A DNA stretch of 64,000 bases from JANQTF01 sp041741415 (lineage in GTDB: Bacteria; Bacteroidota; Bacteroidia; J057): positions 124,001-188,000 of the forward strand of contig JBGSKC010000043.1 of assembly GCA_041741415.1 (NCBI GenBank), in the 5' to 3' direction. Each line of letters starts with the position of its first letter. Position 1 is the first letter of the stretch. Position numbers and translations under genes: made by a program. Below, one piece after another: positions 9,500 through 19,338 of the stretch. The notes beneath the pieces were generated by a model that worked only from the letters and a program-made list of their open reading frames with translations, had not been told where the DNA came from and made no database searches.

Positions 9500-9536
9500 A
9501 AACACCCCCGGCCTGCTCAGCGCAAACCGGGGGTGA
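9500..9536 (-). terminator. Hairpin terminator after the PKD gene
   Basis: CACCCCCGG at 9503-9511 pairs perfectly with CCGGGGGTG at 9527-9535. On the minus strand the hairpin is followed by a short, interrupted T stretch (GTTTCAGG). It lies 28 bases after the PKD gene stop and before ravA, so readthrough into ravA may be partial. Confidence 0.5.
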
Positions 9537-9563
9537 CAGAATGATACAAAGCTACGTGGCAGA

Positions 9564-12500
9564 TCAGACACAAGTGAGAGCGGGCATGGCCAGCAGCAAC
9601 GCTACCAGCGCAAATGCCAGCACCGAAACGCCAAAGTAGATCCAAAACACCCGGGCTCCGGCCTTGCGGGCACAGCGCTGGAACCAGAGCCAGCCAAAGA
9701 CAGCGGCCAGCAACAGCGACCCCAGCCCCCAGAAGATCCAGCCGGGCAGACAACCCTGCAGCAGGAAGGCAACGCCCGTACTGGCCAGCAGGCTGCTCCA
9801 GCCAATGGCCAGCCCGTCGCAGATGCCTGGAGGGCAGCCCTTGCGGCGACCCTGGCGGTCCCACCACCAGATAGACGCCGCCCACAGGCCCATGATCAAA
9901 AACAACACCCAGCCCAGCCAACTGGAAGGACTCCCTTCAGCCAGATCAGCAGGGCACACCAGCCAGCCGCCAATCGACAGGCCGCCCAGCAATGCCACCA
10001 GCCAGGGCCAGCGCTCGCACCAGGGGTCTTTGACCTTCCGGGCAGGGATCTCCACCAAGGCAGTTGCCTCGCTGCGGCAGGTCCCGGGGCCTTCAGCAAC
10101 AACTTTGATTGTCTGCTTCCGGGCTTGGGTGGCCTGGTCAAATGTGAAGGAAGCCAGAGGCTGAAGCGTCGTGACAGTCCCGGCACCTGCGTCCCAGAGG
10201 TATCGGTCGGGCTTGCCGCTCAGGACTTCCACCTGGGCATCGGCCACCCAGCTGTTGGCCTGGGTGCCAGCCTTGCCGCTCACAGCAAGCTGCCCGATCA
10301 CAGGGCAGGCCGTGGTCCCAGGCAGGCGAACTTCCACCGACTGGCTCGCACTGCAAGTGTTGGGGCCTGATGAAGCCACCGACACCGTGAGCAAAGGCCC
10401 GGCCTGGCGGCTGAACTCATGCACAACCTCGGGATCTGTCGTCGTGAGCGGAGCGCTTCCGTCGCCGAAATTCCAGGTATAACTCCCGGGCGCGCCCTGC
10501 AGGGTCACCGGGATAAAGCCCATGCGGACATGGGTTGCGGTCTCGGAAGCCAGGTAGGTATCGATCCGGGAAATGATGGGGCAAACCTCCCCGGCGGGCA
10601 CCACCACCCGGGTGCTGGCCCGGCTGCGGCAGGGGCCCGGCCCGATCAGGTCCACCGTAATCTCAAACTCCGGCGCATGCCCAGCCCATCGGGGGTACTG
10701 ATGGCTCACCGTCCTGGCAGTGGTGGTAACCTGCGGCGATCCGTCGCCGAAGTTCCAGACATAGCTCTCTGCCTGTCCTGCACCCGTCACTTCCAGGTCA
10801 AAACTGGCTTCTGTGTCGGTTTGGCTCTGGGCCACCACACGAACGAGGTCGGCAGTGGGACATCCTGCAGGAATGTGCAGCGCCTGCTGAACAGTCTGAT
10901 CGGGGCAAACACCCGGCCCGGAAGTTGTTACGCTCACAGTAAGGGCTTGTGCAAGACCAGGCTTAGCGGCATAGGTGTGCAGGGCGGAAGGCAGCGGGGT
11001 TGTTTCTTCCGGGCTGCCGTCTCCCCAGTTCCAGGTGAACGATGCGGGCGGCGGACCCTGCACATCGAGGGTGGCCTGCACTTCGTAGGAATCTCCTGCT
11101 GCTGGCACAAGTTGCAGCGAGAGCTGGCCCGGTAGCGGGCAGTAGGCATCCAGCGAAACGGAAGTTTCGCTCTGGAGAGAGCAAACTCCCGGCCCCGAAC
11201 TGGTGAACCGCACCTGATAACTCATGGGCTGGCCCGCCTGGCGGGCAAAATCGTGGGAGGCCTGTGCCACCAAAGTAGTTTCTTCCGGGCTCCCGTCGCC
11301 CCAGTTCCAACGGAAGGAGGTGGGAGTGGGTCCGTCGAAGGTGGCGGAAAAATGAAAAGTTTGGTGGTCGTTGGTAATGGCGCCGGGGCTCACCGTTAGT
11401 TGCCGGAGCGTAGCGCAGGGCAGCGGGGGAACCTCAATGAGCTCGGAGTGGGTACTGGAGCAGGAACCGGGCCCCGAGGCTTCAACGGTTAAGGTAAAGG
11501 AGCGGCTTTCGCCGGGAAGGCCCGGATAAGCGTGCTGGAGGGTGGTGGCCACGCCCGATTCTACTGGCGAGCCGTCGCCCCAGTCCCAGGTCAACTGATT
11601 GGGCCTCGGCCCCAGCACAGTGACACTTGCTTCCAGCAGCCAGGTTCCACCTGTTTGCTCCAGCCAGCTCCATTCCACCGACTCGATAGCGGGGCAGGCC
11701 CCAGGCACCATCACAGAGGTGGAAGTGCTGCTGAGGCAGTTGCCCGGCCCTTCGGCCCGGGCCAGAATGTCGATGTGCTGTGCGTCGCCAGCGGGCCGCT
11801 GATAGCGGTGAGTGGCAGTCAGGCCGGTGACCACCTCTGCCGGACTTCCGTCTCCCCAGGTAATCGTCCATTGGGCGGGTGCCGGGCCGGTGGCTTTCAA
11901 CGCCAGTTCGACCAAAGCATCCAAATCAGTTACATTCAGCACTTTGGCAGCAAGCGCCACCACGGGGCACTGGCCGGGGATCGTGACAACCGTGGAGAGA
12001 CTGTTTTGGCAGGCGCTGCCCGGCCCCATTGCCGTCACAGTCACGGTGCGCTGCAGGGCTTCGCCCTGGCCGGGGGTGAAAGAGTGGCTGGCCTCCGGCT
12101 TGGTTGTTGTTTCAGTTGCAGAGCCATCGCCCCAGTTCCAAACGAAATGGTCGGCAGGGCCGCGCAGCACATCTGCCTCAACACTGACGACAAACAAATC
12201 TCCGTTCAGAGAACCGGTAAGGACGCGGATTGCTGATACTTCCGGGCAGGGCTTGGGGGCCACCACCACCGAAGAGGACAAATGAGCCTGGCAGGAGCCT
12301 GGCCCCAGGATTTCGACTTGAATGGTAAAGGGAGCAGATACATTGCTCCGGAGATAGGGGTGGCTTGCTTGCGGCAGGTCGGTGTTATCGACAGGCGAAC
12401 CATCGCCCCAGTTCCAGCTGTATCGCATTCCCGGCTCGTGGTTGCCGGCCAGTTGGGCTGTGACCCTGGCTTCCTCCGTGCCGGGATAGGTGAGCTCGGT

Positions 12501-13358
12501 GGAGGCAAATTTCATGACAGGGCAATAGCCCGGCACCAGAAACGGCTGGCTCAGGGAGGCAGAGCAACCATCCGGGCCGAGGATGCTGAGGGTGACCTGG
12601 TAGGACTGGTCCTGGCCGCCGCTGCGCGAATATTTGTGGCTGGCCGAGGGGGTGAAAGTTTCTTCGGGCTGGCTACCGTCGCCCCAATCCCAGCGGTAGC
12701 CGCGAACCGGCCCCTGGAAAATGGTGGCGCTGGCCAGGACTTCGACCTCTTTTTCCAGCGAAGTCCCGGTTGTGAGCTCAAGGGTGAGCAGTTGCGGGCA
12801 TTCGCGGGTGATGCCCATGAATTTGCCGGAATAGGGATATTGCTGGCGGAAGGGTTTAAAATTGACAATGAAGGTCCAGCCATTTTCGCCCTTACTGCGC
12901 TCGTCCATCATGTTTTTCCGGCCCGAGCCGGAGAGGTCTTTCATTTCCCAGTGGTCCACGAGGCAGTTGTTGCCGGGCTGAAGGCCGAAGCCGAGAGAGG
13001 CATCGAGGGCGACGCCAAAAATCCGGGAGATGGCCACTTCATTGGGCCTTCCGCCAGGGTTTCGTTCGCAGAAATACCCGCCAAGAATGGTAAAAAAGCG
13101 GTTGGGATCGCCTTTCTGCTGCAATTCCAGCACCTCAATGACGGCCCCTTCGAGGTCGGCAGGGTGGTAGGATTGGGGGGAGGCGTTGATTTGGGAGGAA
13201 AAAATCACCCCAAAATCCGGAAAACCCGGTCGGGTGATGGGGCCCGAGCGGATATCATGTCGCTCGAAGGGAAATGGCGCTTGACTCAGGGGCACTGGCA
13301 TGGTGAGTGGCTGATTAAGGGTTGTAGGAGGTAGGGATTCATCGGGAAAAGCGACCAT
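9564..13358 (-). CDS. PKD-repeat protein with five C-terminal membrane helices
   Basis: 1264 residues. Residues 1 to about 185 are an N-terminal domain I do not recognise, rich in Pro and aromatics. Ten tandem PKD-like units of roughly 85-105 residues follow. Nine carry the signature W(N/D)WGDGS or a close variant (WNFGDGS, ITWGDGS); the tenth is degenerate (LWDAGAGT). Nearly every unit ends with a spaced Cys pair of the form GPGxC followed about 14-17 residues later by CP. About residues 1110-1264 contain five hydrophobic helices. No signal peptide is visible at MVAFPDESLPP. PKD domains are usually extracellular, and paired Cys would fit disulfides, so topology is the puzzle. Lying between the RavA and ViaA genes, it may be their membrane client; that is inference. 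Confidence 0.8.
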   Translation of the reverse strand: MVAFPDESLPPTTLNQPLTMPVPLSQAPFPFERHDIRSGPITRPGFPDFGVIFSSQINASPQSYHPADLEGAVIEVLELQQKGDPNRFFTILGGYFCERNPGGRPNEVAISRIFGVALDASLGFGLQPGNNCLVDHWEMKDLSGSGRKNMMDERSKGENGWTFIVNFKPFRQQYPYSGKFMGITRECPQLLTLELTTGTSLEKEVEVLASATIFQGPVRGYRWDWGDGSQPEETFTPSASHKYSRSGGQDQSYQVTLSILGPDGCSASLSQPFLVPGYCPVMKFASTELTYPGTEEARVTAQLAGNHEPGMRYSWNWGDGSPVDNTDLPQASHPYLRSNVSAPFTIQVEILGPGSCQAHLSSSVVVAPKPCPEVSAIRVLTGSLNGDLFVVSVEADVLRGPADHFVWNWGDGSATETTTKPEASHSFTPGQGEALQRTVTVTAMGPGSACQNSLSTVVTIPGQCPVVALAAKVLNVTDLDALVELALKATGPAPAQWTITWGDGSPAEVVTGLTATHRYQRPAGDAQHIDILARAEGPGNCLSSTSTSVMVPGACPAIESVEWSWLEQTGGTWLLEASVTVLGPRPNQLTWDWGDGSPVESGVATTLQHAYPGLPGESRSFTLTVEASGPGSCSSTHSELIEVPPLPCATLRQLTVSPGAITNDHQTFHFSATFDGPTPTSFRWNWGDGSPEETTLVAQASHDFARQAGQPMSYQVRFTSSGPGVCSLQSETSVSLDAYCPLPGQLSLQLVPAAGDSYEVQATLDVQGPPPASFTWNWGDGSPEETTPLPSALHTYAAKPGLAQALTVSVTTSGPGVCPDQTVQQALHIPAGCPTADLVRVVAQSQTDTEASFDLEVTGAGQAESYVWNFGDGSPQVTTTARTVSHQYPRWAGHAPEFEITVDLIGPGPCRSRASTRVVVPAGEVCPIISRIDTYLASETATHVRMGFIPVTLQGAPGSYTWNFGDGSAPLTTTDPEVVHEFSRQAGPLLTVSVASSGPNTCSASQSVEVRLPGTTACPVIGQLAVSGKAGTQANSWVADAQVEVLSGKPDRYLWDAGAGTVTTLQPLASFTFDQATQARKQTIKVVAEGPGTCRSEATALVEIPARKVKDPWCERWPWLVALLGGLSIGGWLVCPADLAEGSPSSWLGWVLFLIMGLWAASIWWWDRQGRRKGCPPGICDGLAIGWSSLLASTGVAFLLQGCLPGWIFWGLGSLLLAAVFGWLWFQRCARKAGARVFWIYFGVSVLAFALVALLLAMPALTCV

Positions 13359-13655
13359 TCAAGATACCAAAAACGTCGAAATGCCGAAAGATTCTTTTCG
13401 GGCAGAGCAAATTTGCTTTGAATGCAGCATCCTTTCTGCGAGCCGGCAGAAGGGCTCATGCGTTAGACTTTTGCCAAAACCGAAGAATCCAGTGCAGGAG
13501 GGCTTGGCAAGATGCTGAAAAATGGGCAATTGAAGCCATTTTCGCCCAGTGCAAAGATGCTTCAGCCGGGCGAACGATGCAGTGGAATGCGGTTTTTTTC
13601 TCCCCCCGAACAGGGTAAGTTCAAATCAGCAATTCCATCCCTTTTTCTGTTTTGC

Positions 13656-15734
13656 ATGAGCCGCAGACCCGCAGCTTCAGAAACCCTTGCCGAAGTCACA
13701 CTTTACCACTGGATCCACCAACTGGAGGACTCCAGTCCCAAACCCGCTACCATCACGCGGGAGGACGTGGTTCATGCCGGGGGCATTCCGATTCGGTTTT
13801 TGGCCCACTACCCTGGCGAGCAGGGAGATTTTCAGGCCTCTGTGTTTTGCGTTCACCAGGAGGTGATGCTTCTCCGGGTGGCCGGGAAAATAAAGGAAGA
13901 AGATGCCAATATTCTGCTGCGGGTATTCGAGCATCACAACCCCTGTTCCCAGGCTATGCGGCCCCAGGTCATTCTCGACCTGAGCGAGGTTCCAGCCGTA
14001 GCCTACCGAGCCCGGAAAAACCTGATTCTGGCTTTGCACATTCTCAGAACCCGCAGCCAGCAGGTATGGATCACCGGCTCGCCCATCATTCTGGCATTGC
14101 TCGACATGCATGCCAGAATGTACCCCTCTGTGAACAAACGAATTTTTCCCGTAGCTTCCCTCATGGAAGCCATTCAGGCTAGCACACAGGCCCTTACCTC
14201 TGACGATAAGCCTTCGCTCATGTCCTCGCATGCGAACGGAAGTCATCCCGCCGACAACGAAGCCACCCAGGAATTGCGGCGGCTCACCCACCTGCGTGCC
14301 CTGCTCAACAGCGCCCCGGATCCCATTTTTTCCATGAGCCTCAGCGGGGTTCTCCTCGAAACCAATGAATCCGGCAGGAATTTCTTTCGCCAGTTTTTGG
14401 GATCCGATTTCCCGGCAGGAAGGCGCTTTTCGGAGGCCTGGCCTTTGTTTTCTGACAGGGAATGGGACCAGGTGCTGGGAAGGCTTCAGGAAGGAGGCAA
14501 CTGGAAAGGGGAAACCATCTTCGACTACGAAGGCCAGACCACCTATTACCAGGTGTCGTTTACCCCGATTCGGGAAGACAAAGGCACCATGACTGGCATT
14601 TCGCTCTTTTTGCGCGACAACACCCAAGCCCGGGCCGCCGAGGCCGACTCCCGATACCAAAAGGAGCTCATTGACTCCATCAGCTACAGCATCCAGGAAG
14701 GACTTTTCCGCAGCTCACCCCAGCGGGGCATCATGTTCGTGAACCAGGCATTCGTTGAGATGTTTGGCTACGACTCCATCGAAGAAGTGCTGCGCCTCGA
14801 CCCCTACGATTTGTATGTGGATACCCGCCGGAGAGATGATTTTGTGAACATCGTGAAGGTGCAAACTTCCTTTATCAACGAGGAAGTTCACTTTCGCCGG
14901 AAAGACGGCAGCACCTTCTGGGGCCTCATCAGCAGCGTCAAAAAGGTGGACAAGCAGGGAATGGTGTATCATGACGGGGCCATCCGCGACGTGACACAGC
15001 TGCGGGAAGCCCAGCAGCGCATTCAGGAGAAAAACGCCGAACTTACCAAGGTCAACCGCGAGCTCGACAGCTTTGTGTATCGCGTGTCGCACGACCTCCG
15101 CGCGCCCCTCGTGTCATTACTTGGCCTCGTCTCCATTATCCGGATGGAAGAATCGGAGGAGAAAAAAGGCAGGTACATGGAGTTGATGGAAAAAAGCATC
15201 CACAAGCTGGACAGCTTTATCCTCGACATCATGAACTACTCCCGCAACACCCGCATCCAGCTCAGCTCGGAGGCTGTTCATCTGCGGGCTGTGGCAGAGG
15301 AGATCATCGAATCGCTGCGATATAGCCAGGAGGGGTTTCTCCACATCGAAAACTTTGTGCCAAATGATCTGATGATCCATACAGATCCGCAGCGCCTCCG
15401 GCCCATTCTCAACAACCTCATTTCCAATGCCATCCGATACCGGGATCAGGAGAAACCCAGCCAGATGGTGCGCATTGCGGCTGCCCGACTCGGCGACCAG
15501 GTGCAAATTGAGGTGAGTGACAACGGCATCGGGATCGCAGAAGAGCACCAGAGCCAGGTCTTCAACATGTTTTTCAGGGCATCGCGCCAGTCGGAGGGTT
15601 CAGGAATCGGGCTTTATATTGTTCAGGAAACCGTGGGGAAGCTGCGCGGACAAATCCGGCTACGCTCTCAGCTCGGGGAAGGGTCCACCTTCACCCTCGT
15701 GTTGCCCGACCACCCCGAGCTGCTGCCGGAATAA
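13656..15734 (+). CDS. Sensor histidine kinase with STAS-like and two PAS domains
   Basis: 692 residues from ATG 13656; an in-frame ATG at 13512 adds 48 residues of low-quality sequence. Residues about 40-165 look like a STAS-type domain (VMLLRVAGKIKEEDANILL, VILDLSEVPAV), then PAS (LLNSAPDPIFSMSLSG), PAS/PAC (MFVNQAFVEMFGY), a coiled coil, HisKA with VSHDLRAPL (His479), and HATPase_c with NNLISNAIRYRD, DNGIGIAEEHQ and GSGIGLYIVQE. No membrane helix, so a cytoplasmic sensor. No receiver domain is fused and no cognate regulator is adjacent. It is divergent from the PKD gene (297-base gap) and 86 bases upstream of viaA, probably co-transcribed with it. Confidence 0.9.
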   Translation: MSRRPAASETLAEVTLYHWIHQLEDSSPKPATITREDVVHAGGIPIRFLAHYPGEQGDFQASVFCVHQEVMLLRVAGKIKEEDANILLRVFEHHNPCSQAMRPQVILDLSEVPAVAYRARKNLILALHILRTRSQQVWITGSPIILALLDMHARMYPSVNKRIFPVASLMEAIQASTQALTSDDKPSLMSSHANGSHPADNEATQELRRLTHLRALLNSAPDPIFSMSLSGVLLETNESGRNFFRQFLGSDFPAGRRFSEAWPLFSDREWDQVLGRLQEGGNWKGETIFDYEGQTTYYQVSFTPIREDKGTMTGISLFLRDNTQARAAEADSRYQKELIDSISYSIQEGLFRSSPQRGIMFVNQAFVEMFGYDSIEEVLRLDPYDLYVDTRRRDDFVNIVKVQTSFINEEVHFRRKDGSTFWGLISSVKKVDKQGMVYHDGAIRDVTQLREAQQRIQEKNAELTKVNRELDSFVYRVSHDLRAPLVSLLGLVSIIRMEESEEKKGRYMELMEKSIHKLDSFILDIMNYSRNTRIQLSSEAVHLRAVAEEIIESLRYSQEGFLHIENFVPNDLMIHTDPQRLRPILNNLISNAIRYRDQEKPSQMVRIAAARLGDQVQIEVSDNGIGIAEEHQSQVFNMFFRASRQSEGSGIGLYIVQETVGKLRGQIRLRSQLGEGSTFTLVLPDHPELLPE

Positions 15735-15820
15735 CCAGGCTGCAGCCGTAAATTCTGCCTCTCTGCCTGAACCAAACCAGTCCCGGGAGGTTGACTCCAT
15801 CAAGACCTCTTCCCTGCATA

Positions 15821-17449
15821 ATGAATCCTTCACCCGCTTCCACATTTACTGCCGACCTCGACCGCTTCATTGAATTCGGCACAGTGCTGGACAAAGTGAC
15901 CCGCAAATACCTCGTGCAGTACCTGCTGGCCAAGCTCAACCTGCCTTCCAGTCTGCCTCCCGAACTGGATGATAGCTATTTCCGGTATTTCCGCCAGGCC
16001 CTCGACCGCATGTTCGACCAGCCCAACCTGCGGCAACTGGTGCTGGCACAGCCCAGAATCGGCGAACAAATCGCCAGCGATACCCTCCACTGGATTCGCA
16101 AGGCCTACCAGCGGGCCCGGGAAACCAACCCGTTCGAAGAGGAAACCTCCCGGCTTTCGGCAGCCACCGTGATGCCTTTCCGCGATCTCGTTCAGCGCTA
16201 CCGTTACCTCACCCAGTTTGTGGGGAGCACCTATGCGCGGCATGAGATGGACGCAGATTTTTATGCAAGCAAATTTCAGCGCCTGATCGGGGAGCGCGCC
16301 CCGGAAAAGCTCAGCCAGGAAGACAGGGAGCAGATTGAGGCCGTGATGCGCGATTTTCTGGCCCAGTGGGATGCCTTGCTAAGTGCCAAATTGCTTGATT
16401 ATCAGCTGCGAAAGCTCCAGGAAGAGGAAGCCCCCTTTCAGGAAAACCTGGAAAAAAAGGCCGAAGAGTACCAGAAGCTTTTTCACCTCGTGGCGCCTTT
16501 TGCCGAATACATGGGCCGATATTGGGACATGTCGCGGGAGCTTTGGCAGGACCAGCATTTCGATGTGCTGCAGAAATATGCCGAGCTGCTGAACAACGAA
16601 GCATCTGTGAAAGAACTGGCTGACTTGCTGGGGCGGCTGCGCGAAGCCGAAATTGTGACGGAGGAGGAGATCTACGAGCGGGTGATCGTGCGCCACATGT
16701 GGGAAGAGCCTACCGACGAAAAGGCCGAGATTGTGGGAGTGAGGCAGGGAAATGACCTGGAGGCGGTGCTGAGCAGCGAGCTGGCCCTGATGGCCGATCC
16801 CGACACCGAAAGCGTGTTTCTCAAGCGGTTTGCCGACCAGCAGCTCCAGACCCTCGCTTACCAGTATTCGCAGCTCGTGCCCGATCCGCAGCGCCTCGTT
16901 GAGGTAAGCCAGCGCAGCAGACGAAAGGACCGCGGGCCGTTCATCATTTGCGTGGACACCAGCGACTCCATGAACGGGCAGCCAGAAGAAATCGCCAAGG
17001 TTTTGTGCTTTGCCATTCTCAAGCTGGCAGCCCGCGACCAGCGCCGCGCCTTCCTGATCAATTTTTCCACCGGCATCAAAACAATTGACCTTTTCGACAT
17101 CGGGCGCTCCCTCGACGATATTGTGGCTTTTCTGCAAATGTCCTTTCACGGTGGCACCGACCTCTCCATGGCCCTGAATGAAGCCCTGCGGCAGCTCCAA
17201 ACGGAAGGCTACCGCGATGCCGATGTGCTCATCATCTCCGACTTCATCATGTACAAAATCGATGACGACATCCTGGAGCGGGTTCGCCACCACCAGCAGC
17301 ACCATCGCACAGCCTTTCACGCCCTCACGCTTCACCAGGACCCCAACGCCGAGGTGATTGAGCAATTTGACACCAACTGGATCTACGACCCGGCAGATAA
17401 GGGCATTATCCGGGAACTGGCGGGGAAACTGAGAACCCTCGGCAGGTAG
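15821..17449 (+). CDS. viaA: VWA-domain protein, ViaA-like
   Basis: 542 residues from ATG 15821 (a TTG at 15791 is less likely). The N-terminal about 350 residues are helical, as in ViaA. The C-terminal von Willebrand A domain has an intact MIDAS: DTSDS (Asp379), the Thr of GGTDL (Thr446) and the Asp of IISDF (Asp474). ViaA binds RavA and stimulates its ATPase; MoxR/VWA pairs act as chaperone-like machines on membrane or metal-containing clients. It lies directly downstream of the STAS-PAS kinase. The ATPase partner is on the other strand beyond the PKD gene, unlike the adjacent arrangement in Escherichia coli. Confidence 0.87.
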   Translation: MNPSPASTFTADLDRFIEFGTVLDKVTRKYLVQYLLAKLNLPSSLPPELDDSYFRYFRQALDRMFDQPNLRQLVLAQPRIGEQIASDTLHWIRKAYQRARETNPFEEETSRLSAATVMPFRDLVQRYRYLTQFVGSTYARHEMDADFYASKFQRLIGERAPEKLSQEDREQIEAVMRDFLAQWDALLSAKLLDYQLRKLQEEEAPFQENLEKKAEEYQKLFHLVAPFAEYMGRYWDMSRELWQDQHFDVLQKYAELLNNEASVKELADLLGRLREAEIVTEEEIYERVIVRHMWEEPTDEKAEIVGVRQGNDLEAVLSSELALMADPDTESVFLKRFADQQLQTLAYQYSQLVPDPQRLVEVSQRSRRKDRGPFIICVDTSDSMNGQPEEIAKVLCFAILKLAARDQRRAFLINFSTGIKTIDLFDIGRSLDDIVAFLQMSFHGGTDLSMALNEALRQLQTEGYRDADVLIISDFIMYKIDDDILERVRHHQQHHRTAFHALTLHQDPNAEVIEQFDTNWIYDPADKGIIRELAGKLRTLGR

Positions 17450-17606
17450 GCGCGCTGCGAAAAAGGAGGCAGGCCAGCGTTCGTCTGCTGAACAGCCCGA
17501 ATCGTCGCTTTTCCTGTTTTTTTCGGAAAACCTCTTTTGACCGGACGGGGTTAGTGACTTAATTTCCTATCTTTTCCTACCAAACGTTAACTACAACTAC
17601 TCCTCT

Positions 17607-19286
17607 ATGGCGGACATGGAATTTGATGCGATTGTGGTCGGCTCAGGCATCAGCGGCGGATGGGCTGCCAAAGAACTGACACAGAAAGGGTTAAAGGTAA
17701 TCATGCTGGAACGTGGCAAAAACGTGGAGCATGTGAAGGACTACCAAAGCGCGCTGAAAGGGCCATGGGAATTTCCGCACCGCGGCACCCGCACCCAGCA
17801 AATGATCGAGGACTACCCCGTGCTGAAACGGGATTATCCGCTCAACGAAATGAACCTCGACTGGTGGGCCAACGACAAAGATTGCCCATACACCGAAGTC
17901 AAGCGGTTTGACTGGTTTCGTGGCTATCACGTAGGCGGGCGCTCCCTCCTGTGGGGCCGCCAGAGCTATCGCCTTGCGGATCTTGATTTCGAGGCCAATG
18001 CCAAAGATGGCATCGCCATCGACTGGCCTATCCGATACAAAGACATTGAACCCTGGTACAACTACGTGGAGCGCTTCTCCGGGATCAGTGGCAACAAAGA
18101 TGGCATTCCCCACCTGCCCGACGGTGAATTCCTGCCGCCCATGGACCTCAACTGCGTTGAGAAAGACGTAGCGGCCAGGATCAAGGACCAATTCAAAGGA
18201 GCCCGTCACCTCATCATTGGCCGGGTTGCCCACGTAACCGGAGAGCTTGAAGGCCGCGGTCAGTGCCAATATCGCAACAAGTGCTGGCTTGGATGTCCGT
18301 TTGGAGCCTACTTCTCCACCCAATCCTCCACCCTGCCCGCCGCCATGGCCACCGGCAACCTCACCGTCCGGCCCTTTTCCATCGTGACGAAGGTGCTCTA
18401 TGACAAAGACACCCAAAAAGCCACCGGCGTAGAGGTGCTGGATGCCGAAACCAACCAAACCTACGAATACAAGGCAAAGCTCATTTTCCTGAACGCTTCC
18501 ACGATCAACACCGCATGGTTGCTCATGAATTCCGCTACCGACATTTGGCCGGAAGGTCTCGGCAGCAGCAGCGGCGAACTTGGCCATAACCTGATGGACC
18601 ACCACCTCGGCGTTCGGGCTTCCGGCTTTGTGGATGGCTACGAAGACAAATACTACGAAGGCCGCCGTCCCAACGGGTTTTATATCCCCCGTTTCCGCAA
18701 TCTCGACGGTGAAAAGCGCGAATATATCCGGGGCTTCGGCTACCAGGGCCGCGCCAGCCGGGAAGGCTGGAACCGCGAAATTGCCGAATACTCCATCGGT
18801 GCCGAACTCAAGGAAGCGCTCATGGAGCCAGGCCGCTGGTCGGTGGGCATGGGAGGTTTCGGCGAAATCCTTCCCTATCACGAGAACAAAGTCACCCTCG
18901 ACAAAACCAAGACAGACAAATGGGGCCTCAACGTGGTGGCCATTGACTGCGAGTTGAAGGAGAACGAGCTGAAAATGCGCAAAGACATGCTGCAGGACGG
19001 CATGGAAATGCTCGAAGCAGCTGGCGTGAAGGATGTGAAGGGCGTTGACGGCGACGGAACCCCGGGCCGCGGCATCCACGAAATGGGCACCGCCCGGATG
19101 GGCAAAGACCCCAAAACCTCCGTGCTCAACAAATGGAACCAGATGTGGGATGCCAAAAACGTCTTCATCACCGACGGTTCCTTCATGACATCGGCTGGTT
19201 GCCAAAACCCTTCCCTCACCTACATGGCTTTCACCGCGCGCGCCGTGGACTATGCCGTGAGCGAACTCAACAAACAAAATCTTTGA
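17607..19286 (+). CDS. GMC family oxidoreductase (gluconate-dehydrogenase-like large subunit)
   Basis: 559-residue FAD-dependent GMC oxidoreductase. The dinucleotide-binding motif VVGSGISGG sits at residues 10-18 and is followed by the acidic strand end VIMLERG. GGRSLLWGRQSYR is the flavin-contact region. A cysteine cluster (CQYRNKCWLGCPFG) is at about 220-235. C-terminal motifs are GIHEMGTARMG and TSAGCQNPSLTYMAFTARA. Such enzymes oxidise sugars, polyols or sugar acids in the periplasm. There is no own signal peptide; in this family the large subunit is often exported together with a Tat-signalled small subunit, which is the next gene (52 bases downstream). A cytochrome c subunit is not adjacent. 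Confidence 0.92.
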   Translation: MADMEFDAIVVGSGISGGWAAKELTQKGLKVIMLERGKNVEHVKDYQSALKGPWEFPHRGTRTQQMIEDYPVLKRDYPLNEMNLDWWANDKDCPYTEVKRFDWFRGYHVGGRSLLWGRQSYRLADLDFEANAKDGIAIDWPIRYKDIEPWYNYVERFSGISGNKDGIPHLPDGEFLPPMDLNCVEKDVAARIKDQFKGARHLIIGRVAHVTGELEGRGQCQYRNKCWLGCPFGAYFSTQSSTLPAAMATGNLTVRPFSIVTKVLYDKDTQKATGVEVLDAETNQTYEYKAKLIFLNASTINTAWLLMNSATDIWPEGLGSSSGELGHNLMDHHLGVRASGFVDGYEDKYYEGRRPNGFYIPRFRNLDGEKREYIRGFGYQGRASREGWNREIAEYSIGAELKEALMEPGRWSVGMGGFGEILPYHENKVTLDKTKTDKWGLNVVAIDCELKENELKMRKDMLQDGMEMLEAAGVKDVKGVDGDGTPGRGIHEMGTARMGKDPKTSVLNKWNQMWDAKNVFITDGSFMTSAGCQNPSLTYMAFTARAVDYAVSELNKQNL

Positions 19287-19338
19287 TTCACCCGGTCCGA
19301 AACACGATTTCGATACGACCTTTTACCAGGCAAATCGC

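Noticed and set aside
10419..13334. Plus-strand frames (238, 234 and 350 residues) antisense to the PKD gene
   Set aside because: Repetitive shadows of the PKD array.
17691..19277. Long minus-strand open frame (528 residues) antisense to the GMC gene
   Set aside because: A mirror of GC-rich codon use; no family-like sequence, and the plus-strand gene is clearly real with intact motifs.
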